In this document: one piece after another, positions 28,701-35,762 of the stretch
Layout: the number at the start of each line of letters is the position of its first letter
How positions within the stretch are numbered: the stretch's first letter is position 1
Source of the DNA: Sphingomonas sp. ATCC 31555
Lineage (GTDB): Bacteria > Pseudomonadota > Alphaproteobacteria > Sphingomonadales > Sphingomonadaceae
Reading direction: 5' to 3'
Assembly: GCF_000282895.1 (NCBI RefSeq)
Contig: NZ_ALBQ01000046.1
Span: forward strand, 1 to 61,032
DNA: 61,032 nt
Made by a program: the position numbers and the translations under genes
The notes under the pieces: model-generated
The model's input: only the letters and a program-made list of their open reading frames with translations
Database searches by the model: none
Told to the model about the DNA's origin: nothing

Positions 28701-29018
28701 TTACTTTAAGAATGGCACCACAGCGGTTGCAGCACCACCGACTAGCGCCACGATAGCGATGATGCTCGTGATGATAATCATCCACACCCGCATCTGGTCG
28801 ACGCCCTTGCCGACTACATCGACGCCCTTGTTTACAGCTTCGATGCTCATCTTCATGCTGTCCATGTTGGACTTCATGCCGTCGAGCTTCGCCTCGAGCG
28901 CCTTGTTTGCCTGACCGACTACCATATCGATGTGCTCCTCGAGCGCTTCCACGACCTTCGCGGCCGTATCGTCATCGATATTAGCGCTCTTCAGAGCACG
29001 AAACAACAGAACCTCCAT
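28701..29018 (-). CDS. Coiled-coil protein with C-terminal membrane anchor
   Basis: 105-residue protein. The N-terminal part contains NIDDDTAAKVVEALEEHIDM, followed by a heptad-like coiled coil (residues about 35-75, with repeated MKSNMDSMKMS and VDVVGKGVD) and one C-terminal membrane helix (MIIITSIIAIVALVGGAATAVV). Small tail-anchored coiled-coil proteins of this kind occur on phages and plasmids and can act at the inner membrane, for example in exclusion; function here is unknown. The ATG at 29018 has a GGAGGATC ribosome binding site. Tandem terminators follow. Confidence 0.65.
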   Translation of the reverse strand: MEVLLFRALKSANIDDDTAAKVVEALEEHIDMVVGQANKALEAKLDGMKSNMDSMKMSIEAVNKGVDVVGKGVDQMRVWMIIITSIIAIVALVGGAATAVVPFLK

Positions 29019-29322
29019 GATGATCCTCCTTGATCGTCGAAAAGACGTTCCCTCGCTTTGGGTGCGGCGGCGAGGGTCAAGGATCGCGAAGCGACCGCGT
29101 AAGCGGCGGTAGGGGCAACGATTTTCCCGCAGGGAAAATGGTGGGACCCTGCCGTCCTTGAGGCTCGTCGCCGCGCCCAACACACTGGGACGACTTTGAG
29201 AAAGAGATCCCCACACGCGCCCATGGCGTGGGCCGGGGCTCGATGCCCCGGCGCACGCCGTCTCGAGGCAATGCGTAGCGAGGGGAGGCCCGAAGGGGCC
29301 GGACCGACGCGAGCGAGCCGGA
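29019..29322. other. Intergenic stretch with palindromes and a repeated GC-rich element
   Basis: About 300 bases without a gene. ATTTTCCC-gca-GGGAAAAT forms a hairpin near 29130-29150. The segment 29271-29321 (ATGCGTAG ... GAGGCCCG ... GAGCGAGCCGG) is an imperfect copy of 28556-28611, which has the same three blocks in the same order. Both copies lie between genes of the leading region. Confidence 0.5.
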
Positions 29323-29814
29323 TCACACCAGCGCCAGCGCGCGGGCGAGGGTGGGATCTCCCGCGCCGTTCACAAGCTCGCCGCGGATCTCGCCGCGTGC
29401 GATCTTGCCCCGGATCTTCGCCAGCTCTTCGGCGGTCGGCTTGACCTTGTAGGCGAACAGCGCCGGTGAACCCTCGGTCTGGTCAAGCAGGATCACCTTT
29501 GCCTTCAGCAGCCGATCCAGCCGCTGCCGCGCCAGCTGGCCGTCGATCAGATCGCCGACGACCAATTCGAGGCAGTTCGGCAGCTGGTATCCTTTGCCTT
29601 TTGTGGGCGGCGTGTTGTCCGCCAACCAAGCATCGATTTCCGCGACGCTTGGGCCGGAATAACCTTCCAGTGGATCGTATAGATCGGCCCCGCCGCAACC
29701 GCGATTACTGGCCTCGAATGCCGGTTCGCCGTTGACGCAAACGACAGCGGTGTAGGCATGGGTTTCCTGCGACAGGGACGCGCAATGACGCAGCTTCTTG
29801 AGCGTGATTTCCAT
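29323..29814 (-). CDS. Hypothetical leading-region protein
   Basis: 163-residue protein with no family I can name. It begins MEITLKKLRHCASLSQETHAY and has a plausible beta strand AYTAVVCVNGEPAFEAS followed by a Gly-rich loop (NRGCGGADLYDPLEGYSG), then helices with IDGQLARQRLDRLLKAKVILLD. Such proteins recur on sphingomonad plasmids next to DUF736 and DUF2493 genes. It is 24 bases downstream of the 96-residue gene on the same strand, so the two are probably co-transcribed. Confidence 0.65.
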   Translation of the reverse strand: MEITLKKLRHCASLSQETHAYTAVVCVNGEPAFEASNRGCGGADLYDPLEGYSGPSVAEIDAWLADNTPPTKGKGYQLPNCLELVVGDLIDGQLARQRLDRLLKAKVILLDQTEGSPALFAYKVKPTAEELAKIRGKIARGEIRGELVNGAGDPTLARALALV

Positions 29815-29838
29815 GGGAATTATCCTCTGGGAAGCTGT

Positions 29839-30129
29839 TCACGCGGGCACGGCCGCGATCAGCAGATGTGGCGGGATGACGAAGCGGGCGAGCATTTCGA
29901 TCGGAACGTCGCCTTCACGGGCGAGCCGGTGTTCGAGGTGGTCCAGGTAGAGCCACGCTTCGGCCGTTTCTTCGTTGACGCACTCGTCTGCCATCGAGGT
30001 CCGGCGGCAGAATTCCGGGGTCATCTGTGACCAGTCCAGGGCGTCGAGGAATCGCTCGCGGCGCTCGCCGTATCGAACGATCCGCGCATAGTCCGAGGCG
30101 ATGATGTCAATGCAGGTTGAGAGGAGCAT
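29839..30129 (-). CDS. Small hypothetical leading-region protein
   Basis: 96-residue protein from the ATG at 30129 (MLLSTCIDIIASDYARIVRY). It is acidic and helical, with EETAEAWLYLDHLEHRLARE, and a hydrophobic end. A purine-rich leader tract ends 29 bases before the start. The longer frame to 30264 reads through that tract and is rejected. Function unknown; first of a two-gene unit with 29323-29814. Confidence 0.6.
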   Translation of the reverse strand: MLLSTCIDIIASDYARIVRYGERRERFLDALDWSQMTPEFCRRTSMADECVNEETAEAWLYLDHLEHRLAREGDVPIEMLARFVIPPHLLIAAVPA

Positions 30130-30157
30130 GGGGTGCCCTTTCACTCGGTGGAGACCG

Positions 30158-30182
30158 CCTCTTTCCCTCCCTCTCTCCTCTC
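30158..30182 (-). repeat. Purine-rich leader element, copy 3
   Basis: Minus-strand tract with core GAGGAGAGAGGGAGGGAAAG, 29 bases before the start at 30129. Closest in sequence to copy 1. Confidence 0.6.
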
Positions 30183-30391
30183 GGCCGCAGGCCGACAGAC
30201 GCGCGCATGCGCGTGACCGGCGCCCGCCTGCCAAGCCGCAGAAGCAGTCGCTCATGCGAGCCATAAGGAGTGGGCGGCAAAACTTGCCTGGTGTCAGGTG
30301 AGGGCCGGCAAGATTTGCCGGGTGCGCGTCATCTCGGCGGCGGTTGATCCCTTGTCCAAGCCAGCGGCAGCGCCTTACCGGAGGGGGGAAG

Positions 30392-30458
30392 GTCGCCGCG
30401 CGTGCCGCCGCTTCCGAGCCCCGACGGGGGCGAGGCGGGCGGTGGCACGCGCGGCGAC
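30392..30458. repeat. Large nested inverted repeat
   Basis: GTCGCCGCGCGTGCC (30392-30406) is repeated inverted and without mismatch at 30444-30458. The 37-base loop contains a second small hairpin, CCCCG-ac-GGGGG. The stem would be very stable in single-stranded DNA or RNA. It lies about 260 bases upstream of the leftward two-gene unit starting at 30129. Confidence 0.75.
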
Positions 30459-30511
30459 CTGGCGTGGGGGGAACCTGTAGGGTTCACCCCACTCCTGCCG
30501 GCACGACAAAG

Positions 30512-30545
30512 GGCCAGCGCCGGGAGGGTTGCCCCGGTGCTGGCC
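30512..30545. terminator. Strong hairpin, possible terminator of the DUF2493 gene
   Basis: GGCCAGCGCCGG and CCGGTGCTGGCC form twelve-base arms with one G-T pair and a ten-base loop. It lies 56 bases after the DUF2493 stop on the minus strand. There is no T-run after the stem, so it may pause or attenuate rather than be a textbook terminator. Confidence 0.5.
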
Positions 30546-30600
30546 AGTCATTTCCTGCCAAGGAAAAGGGGAGGGCGGCGCGGCGGCACCGCCCTAAAGC

Positions 30601-31638
30601 TCACCCCCACATGCTGCGGCTCTGCGCGGGGGCGGGGGCTTGGTTTGCGTGTCGGAAAGCGTGCGTTGGGACGCCTGCAGCCTTGAGGCTGTCGAGCAAG
30701 TTCGCTTGCAGGCCGGAGCCTTCGCAGACAATCGCCTCAACGGGACGGAGCGCGGCCAATTGGTCATTGCGGACGAACCCGGCGCGCTTCCCATAGCGGG
30801 CGCTGTTCGGCGTGAAAGCAACAACCGGAACGCCTCGGCTTGCGGCCCATGCCGTGGCGATCGCGTCCGCGCCCTTGCGCTGGGCGGTCGTGCAAAGCGT
30901 CATATGCGGCACGCGCTCCTTGATCTGGTCCAGTTTGGTCCAGATTTGTTCGTGGTCGTGCCATTCCTGCCCGCCCGAAAAAACGATAAGCGGGCCTGTG
31001 GGGGTGCGCTGTTCACGGATCGCGGTTGCGCGGCCCTTGAGGAAGTCGGCGGCGGCGATCTGGCTTGCCGTGGTCGCGCTGGAAACCCGGCTCCCGCGCG
31101 CGCTGCTCCACGGGCGGCCTGTCTGCGTGCGGTAACATTCGGCGGCATAGTCGCGCATGCACTCGATAGCGGCCCGCTGCTCCATTTTGGTCTGGGTGCG
31201 CAGCTGCAATTCCTCCAGTTCCACGGCGTAGATTTCGGACGGATCTGCGCGGCGGACTAGCTCGCCAAGCTCAAGGGAAAGTGAGTCTTCTTCGCGGGCC
31301 AGCTTGGCGGCTTCAAAGTGAAAGCTGTTCACGAAACCCCACGCAATCGCCTGCGCGCTGGTCTCTAGGCGGGTGTCGCGGAACAGGTCGAAAAGCGTCA
31401 CCATGATAGCGCGGCAATCGTGCTGCGCCTCGGCGGGCTCGGGCATGTCGAGTTCCTGCGGAACTGCGCCCGCTTCGATGATGGAAAGCGCGCCCACGTC
31501 GCCGAACGCTTGGGCAAAGGCGGGTGCGGTGGTGTCTTCGCGGATCGCGTCGGCAATCGCCTCGTCGCGGTAGTCGTTGAAGGCTTCGCCAAGCTGCGCG
31601 AGGCTGCTAAAGCGGCGGTTAGTCGTTGCTTTCGTCAT
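30601..31638 (-). CDS. DUF2493 (SLOG-fold) protein
   Basis: 345-residue protein. The C-terminal third carries a DUF2493 domain of the SLOG superfamily (Rossmann-like nucleotide-binding): LIVFSGGQEW, then CTTAQRKGADAIATAWAAS and GVPVVAFTPNSARYGKRAGF, with the Gly-rich loop and the KGAD motif. The N-terminal 200 residues are helical and specific to plasmid-borne members. SLOG domains bind nucleotide-type ligands and several are linked to bacterial immunity signalling; the role of this plasmid group is unknown. It is transcribed toward oriT behind a DUF736 gene, a pairing common in alphaproteobacterial plasmids. Confidence 0.8.
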   Translation of the reverse strand: MTKATTNRRFSSLAQLGEAFNDYRDEAIADAIREDTTAPAFAQAFGDVGALSIIEAGAVPQELDMPEPAEAQHDCRAIMVTLFDLFRDTRLETSAQAIAWGFVNSFHFEAAKLAREEDSLSLELGELVRRADPSEIYAVELEELQLRTQTKMEQRAAIECMRDYAAECYRTQTGRPWSSARGSRVSSATTASQIAAADFLKGRATAIREQRTPTGPLIVFSGGQEWHDHEQIWTKLDQIKERVPHMTLCTTAQRKGADAIATAWAASRGVPVVAFTPNSARYGKRAGFVRNDQLAALRPVEAIVCEGSGLQANLLDSLKAAGVPTHAFRHANQAPAPAQSRSMWG

Positions 31639-31717
31639 GGTCTCTAATCCCTTGGCAGATGGTCGCGATTAGGGTCGGGGGAGCGTTCCCGCGCTCTCCC
31701 CGCCCGTCTTTCGGTCG

Positions 31718-32272
31718 TTAGAAGCCCACTTCGTCTTCAAGGGTGCCAGCCCCGACCAGCTTTCCGGCGTCGGTGGCGTTGCCCTCGAAACAATCGCTTC
31801 GGGTGCGGCGCTGGCGGCGGTTCGCCTTCGGTGCTTCGTCGTCGCTCTGCGCACCACCCAGCGGCGGGAAGGCTTCTTCGTTTGCTTCCTCGGCTGCGTC
31901 GTCCTGACGGCCGCGACGGCTGCGGCGGTTGCCGTCCATATCGCGCGTGCCACGGTCGGGGCGGTTCCACACGACGCGGAAGCCGTCGACGTCGTCACCG
32001 AAAAGCATGATCGGAAGCGGTGCGGTGAAGCTCGGGTCTTCAAGCCGTCCCTGATAGAAGGTTTCGCCGCTGGTGTTGCTCACCTGCGCCCACAAGGAAC
32101 CAACCTGCACCCAACGCTTGGCGACGTTCAGTGCCATGATCTCGAACGCGGGCGCGCGGTCATTGTCGCTGCGGATCGGCTTGAGGCCAAGGCGGGGAAG
32201 GTCGATAGTAACCGAAGCGATGGAACCGAGAAGATCGCCGCTGGCAACGCGCTTGAATTCACCGATGTTCAT
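31718..32272 (-). CDS. DUF736 protein
   Basis: 184-residue protein. The first 100 residues match DUF736 (MNIGEFKRV start, VTIDLPRLGLKPI, APAFEIMA, FYQGRLEDPSF, MLFGDDVDGFRVVW). The rest is a charged low-complexity tail rich in Arg, Glu and Asp (for example RRSRRGRQDDAAEEANEEAF) that looks disordered and is longer than in most relatives. DUF736 genes are widespread on alphaproteobacterial plasmids, often near transfer and replication genes; no function is established. The ATG at 32272 lies 72 bases after a purine-rich leader element and is the first gene of a unit with the DUF2493 gene. Confidence 0.85.
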   Translation of the reverse strand: MNIGEFKRVASGDLLGSIASVTIDLPRLGLKPIRSDNDRAPAFEIMALNVAKRWVQVGSLWAQVSNTSGETFYQGRLEDPSFTAPLPIMLFGDDVDGFRVVWNRPDRGTRDMDGNRRSRRGRQDDAAEEANEEAFPPLGGAQSDDEAPKANRRQRRTRSDCFEGNATDAGKLVGAGTLEDEVGF

Positions 32273-32343
32273 GTCACTTACTCCGCTATGTGGGGGCTTC
32301 TCCCCCCTGTCTGGTCCGGGGCGTCTCCCCTTCCCTTCCGACA

Positions 32344-32367
32344 TCTTTCTTTTACTCTCTCCCCTCT
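32344..32367 (-). repeat. Purine-rich leader element, copy 4
   Basis: Minus-strand AGAGGGGAGAGAGTAAAAG followed by AAAGA, 72 bases before the DUF736 start at 32272. Interrupted by one T, it is the most diverged of the four copies. Confidence 0.55.
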
Positions 32368-32428
32368 AGGTATTCTAGCGCATTGATTTCTTGACGAGAT
32401 TTCATCGTACCTGGTGAGTCCGAGCAAA

Positions 32429-32449
32429 GAAAAAGCCCCGACTAGGGGC
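32429..32449 (-). terminator. Rho-independent terminator without an obvious gene
   Basis: GCCCC-GACTA-GGGGC, followed on the minus strand by a T-run (A-tract 32429-32434). It would stop leftward transcription arriving from 32.5-33.3 kb, but no convincing gene lies there, which hints at a small RNA or a lost gene. Confidence 0.75.
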
Positions 32450-32472
32450 GCAAAGAAAAAGGCAAATAACGC

Positions 32473-33067
32473 ATTGGCCGCTCATGCGGCCAATTCTGTC
32501 TCTATAGCTGCGTTGAGCGCGGCCTGCCCTTGATCTCATCGCACCCGGAGCCGTCCTCGCAGGGGCTCAAGGGGCGGGCCTGTTCGGCGCGGGCAACATA
32601 AATGACGGAGGCTCCGTCGCGCTCGCGCGATGAAAACCGTAGGGCCATCAAACAAAAAGCATTGGCCGCAAGGCCAATTCAGAAGCGGCCCGGTATTTCT
32701 GTTGAGGGGGCTTCCAACAAACAAAAGCATCGGCCGTAGGCCGATACCCCTTTGCCCCCGACCGTGGCGGGCAGGGCTGCCACGCCGAGACACTGAGAGG
32801 CGGCGAAGGGGGCGATGAGATCATGGGCTCACAAGCAGCCCATGACGCGCCCAAGCGCGTCATTCGACAGCCGTAGGCTGCTGGGGATGCAAGGTCAGCG
32901 TGCGACCAGGTGGAGGGCAGGGGAGAGCGATCGCGGCGCATCCCACGATAGGTGGTCGTAACCCGATAGGGCCGAGACCGCTTGCGGGCTCGGTCGGAGC
33001 GTGCGCAGCGCGCGGAGATAGGGCGCCGGTGCCGGCCAAACGAACAATGCATTGGCCGCAGGCCAAT
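32473..33067 (-). repeat. Four related ATTGGCC-type hairpins
   Basis: Four copies of a short palindrome, GCATTGGCC-(gc)-GGCCAATtC type, lie at 32473-32494, 32661-32678, 32729-32745 (ATCGGCC variant) and 33051-33067. On the minus strand each is followed by a T-rich run such as GCTTTTTGTTTG, so each looks like a terminator or a REP-type repeat. The rest of 32,450-33,100 is GC-rich and has no gene I can support. Confidence 0.65.
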
Positions 33068-33103
33068 TCTTGATGCCGGCAATCGCGAAGAACTGCCGCG
33101 GCT

Positions 33104-33295
33104 TCAATTCTGCGTCGTTTTCCGAATTGGATCTGCAGACGTCTTAAGCGTCTTAATGGCGGGGCAGCTTCCCCAAGAGTACCGACCAATCCGTGGAACC
33201 AATGGACACTTAACCTCGCGTTCCACCTCCGATCTGTCGATAATCAATTTAGTGCCCTGAGTCGGTTCCACATCTAAGAGGGAGTATAGATTCAT
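33104..33295 (-). CDS. Possible small protein behind a LexA-like box
   Basis: 63-residue frame starting MNLYSLLDVEPTQGTKLIID. It is less GC-rich than its surroundings and has mixed composition, so it may be real, but there is no recognisable family and no strong ribosome binding site. A GTTC-N7-GTTC box ends nine bases upstream of the ATG on the minus strand. Low confidence; it could also be the remains of a longer gene. Confidence 0.3.
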   Translation of the reverse strand: MNLYSLLDVEPTQGTKLIIDRSEVEREVKCPLVPRIGRYSWGSCPAIKTLKTSADPIRKTTQN

Positions 33296-33304
33296 TTATT
33301 TGCA

Positions 33305-33319
33305 GTTCCATGTTCGTTC
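33305..33319. promoter_or_regulatory. LexA-like box beside an IS remnant
   Basis: GTTCCATGTTCGTTC is GTTC-N7-GTTC and differs from the box at 11276 by one base. It stands nine bases before the minus-strand ATG at 33295 and about 100 bases before the IS5 remnant. About two exact matches are expected by chance in the window, so this one is only a candidate. Confidence 0.4.
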
Positions 33320-33415
33320 TATTGCCTTTCCGGGAGGCAAGGGAAGACCGCACTTCGTGCCTGCCGGTTGCTAGGTTGGCCCGGATGAACCGACTCATTT
33401 CATCATCGCGATGCC

Positions 33416-33618
33416 AAGGTCGTCATCTCCCAGCATCTGGGCCGGGCGCAGAAGCTCAGGATCGACGCCGCCATCTACGCATGGCGGCATCTCATCGAAA
33501 ACTTCTTCCGCAACCTCAAAGAGTTCAAGCGCGTCGCCATGCGCGCCTGCAAGACCGACCGCAGCTTCGAAGCCATGATCTACCTCGCTGCCGCCGTCAT
33601 CCACTCAGGAGGAATCCC
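33416..33618 (+). pseudogene. IS5-family transposase remnant (C-terminal part)
   Basis: The translated fragment reads KVVISQHLGRAQKLRID, then RHLIENFFRNLKEFKRVAMR and KTDRSFEAMIYLAAAVIHS, the C-terminal end of an IS5-family transposase with the Y-(2)-R-(3)-E-type signature region. The N-terminal two thirds are missing. The fragment ends a few bases from a CTAG, a known IS5-type target, and right beside the end of the phospholipase gene, so the element marks the left border of the phosphorus cassette. Confidence 0.8.
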
Positions 33619-33626
33619 CACAGGCC

Positions 33627-35732
33627 CTAGGCTTGGCGCTGGCGCAGGCCCGCTTGATCGCCGGACCCCATCAACGGATCGCTAAACCCGGCGCGTCCGT
33701 CTTCGAGGCGGCCGGCGAAGTGCAACTCGCCGCCCGCCGCCGCAAGCCGGAAATCGTACCAATTGGCGGTGTCGGCGACGCTCCAGCGGGTATCGCCGCG
33801 GATCGTCCTGTCGGCCTGGCGGCGATAGGCATCCTGCCCCAGCACCGCCTCTCCCCCGCTCAGCGCGACGGTCAGCGATCGGCGGCGCGGATCGTCGCGC
33901 AACCGGACCGCCGGCAGGGACGCGACCCCGCCGGCTAGGCGGAAGCCGCGCACAAAGCCGTTGGGGCCGAACACGACGAGGTCGAACTGGCCATCGACCG
34001 GCGCCCATTCACCCGCCAGCCGCTTGCCCGCCTCCACCGCATAGCGGCGCGGCAACGCTTCGGGCGCGCGCTTGTCATAGACGTGGAAGGTTGCGCCCAC
34101 CGTGCCATCATTGACGAATCCGAGCACCAGCCCCTGGCCGTCCGCTGCCGGGGCCGCATCGACATGGAGCCGATAGGGCAAGGCGCGCGATCGGCGGATG
34201 CCCGCTTCCTGCGTCACCGTCTGCGGCGCGCGCGGTGGCAACAGCTTGGGCCGGGCGAGATGCTCGGCCAGGATCGCCTCTGCGCGGCTGACATCGGGCA
34301 GCGATAGCGCGGTTGCATCCCCCGCGCCGGTGAAGTCGAAGCAGGAGGTCATGTCGCCGCACATCGCCCGGTGCCACGGGCTGATGCCGGGAATGGTCAC
34401 GCCGAACCGCTTTTCCAGAAACTGCCCGACCGAGGTGTGATCGAACACCTCGCTATTGACCCAGCCGCCCCGGCTCCAGGGCGACACGACATACATGGGC
34501 ACGCGCGGCCCTAGCCCGAAGGGGCGGATATTGCCCGATGCGGTGTCGTCGCGAGACAGATACTGGTCGGCATGGTCGTCGAAATAATGGCCCGCCAGAT
34601 CGAACGTCGCGTCGCCCGCGAGCGACCCGTCGGGGCGATAGGAGGGCGGCGCGGGCGGCGGGACATGGTCGAACTGGCCGTCATTTTCGTCAAAAGTCTG
34701 GAAGAAGACGGTGCCGCTCCACAGCTCGGGATTGGCTGTCAGCGCGTCGAGCACCTGCGCGGTGAAGGCCGCCCCCTCAATCGGGGTCGACGCGCCGGGA
34801 TGCTCGGACTTTTCCTTGGGCGGCAGCACCCAGGACACGGCGGGCAGCGTGCCGTCGCGTACGTCCTGCGCGAACTGGTCGAGCGACCAGTGGCGCATAC
34901 CGCGCTCATAGAGCGGCTCGCCCGGCCGGGTTTCGCGAAATCCCTTGAAGGCCAGGCCGCCATGCATCGCCCCGGTCCAGTTGTCGTTCGGATCCTGATA
35001 GATTTTCCAATCGACCCCGGCATCCTGCAACACCTCGGGAATGGTCTTCCACGCCAGCGCATTGCCGGCATAAGTATAGCCGGGTTCGGGCAGCGCGCCC
35101 TTCACCCAGCAGCGCAGGTTGTTGGGTTCGCTATGCGTGTCGCGGCAGTTGATGCCCTGGGCTCGCTGTTCGGGATCGAACCCCGCGCCGGACCAGAAGA
35201 CGACGCGGTTGGGATCGGTGCCCGACGTGACCGAACAGAAATAGGCGTCGCAAATGGTGAACGCCTCGGCCAGCGCGAACTGGAAGGGGATATCGCCGCG
35301 CTTGTAATAGCCCATCGAATAATCGGTCTTGAACTTGGGCCACAGGCCGAACCGCCCTTGGTTCCACGCCGCCTGCGCATCGGCAAAACTGTGCGGCGTG
35401 CCCGGCACCTTCAGCGCATTGGTCCGCTCGGTATCGAGGTGAAAGGGCGGCAGCGGGCGGACGCCGTTCGATTGCGACCAGACCGGCTGGTCGCCGGGCA
35501 GCGGCACGGTATGGCGCTCGCCAAAGCCGCGCACGCCCTTCAACGTCCCGAAATAATGGTCGAAGGAGCGGTTCTCCTGCATCAGGATGACGATGTGGCG
35601 CACATCCTTGATCGTGCCGGTGCGGCGCGACGGGGCGATGGCCAGCGCCCGGCCGATGCTGGGGGGCAGGGCTATGGCACCGGCGGCGAGGCCACCGAGC
35701 TTCAACAGGTCGCGGCGACGGGTATCGGTCAT
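33627..35732 (-). CDS. plcN: Phospholipase C, Tat-exported (PlcN-like)
   Basis: 701-residue phosphocholine-preferring phospholipase C of the phosphoesterase family. It carries a Tat signal (TRRRDLLKLGGLAAGAIAL), the catalytic domain start IVILMQENRSFDHYFGTL, the conserved DENDGQFDHVPPP and HTSVGQFLEKRFGV segments, and two C-terminal beta domains after residue 500. The Tat route implies folding before export to the periplasm or outside. It is the last gene of a leftward unit with a PhnE-like permease 30 bases upstream, suggesting that the head group or phosphate ester it releases is imported by the same operon. The stop codon lies in a CTAG next to the IS5 remnant, so the very last residues could have been altered by that insertion. 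Confidence 0.88.
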   Translation of the reverse strand: MTDTRRRDLLKLGGLAAGAIALPPSIGRALAIAPSRRTGTIKDVRHIVILMQENRSFDHYFGTLKGVRGFGERHTVPLPGDQPVWSQSNGVRPLPPFHLDTERTNALKVPGTPHSFADAQAAWNQGRFGLWPKFKTDYSMGYYKRGDIPFQFALAEAFTICDAYFCSVTSGTDPNRVVFWSGAGFDPEQRAQGINCRDTHSEPNNLRCWVKGALPEPGYTYAGNALAWKTIPEVLQDAGVDWKIYQDPNDNWTGAMHGGLAFKGFRETRPGEPLYERGMRHWSLDQFAQDVRDGTLPAVSWVLPPKEKSEHPGASTPIEGAAFTAQVLDALTANPELWSGTVFFQTFDENDGQFDHVPPPAPPSYRPDGSLAGDATFDLAGHYFDDHADQYLSRDDTASGNIRPFGLGPRVPMYVVSPWSRGGWVNSEVFDHTSVGQFLEKRFGVTIPGISPWHRAMCGDMTSCFDFTGAGDATALSLPDVSRAEAILAEHLARPKLLPPRAPQTVTQEAGIRRSRALPYRLHVDAAPAADGQGLVLGFVNDGTVGATFHVYDKRAPEALPRRYAVEAGKRLAGEWAPVDGQFDLVVFGPNGFVRGFRLAGGVASLPAVRLRDDPRRRSLTVALSGGEAVLGQDAYRRQADRTIRGDTRWSVADTANWYDFRLAAAGGELHFAGRLEDGRAGFSDPLMGSGDQAGLRQRQA

Positions 35733-35762
35733 CGGATCACTCCAGGCAGGGATGGACAGGGA

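Larger units (their letters stand above)
30130..30600. other. ORF-poor stretch rich in inverted repeats
   Basis: About 470 bases with no convincing gene. It holds, left to right, purine-leader copy 3, two related GGC-GGCAAnAnTTGCC segments near 30275 and 30305, a 15-base perfect inverted repeat at 30392-30458, and a 12-base stem at 30512-30545. The structures are too dense to be chance in such a short space and may work as single-stranded DNA or RNA elements. Confidence 0.5.

Noticed and set aside
30344..30796. Plus-strand frame through the inverted-repeat region
   Set aside because: It translates the palindromes into Arg/Gly-rich sequence and runs under the DUF2493 gene.
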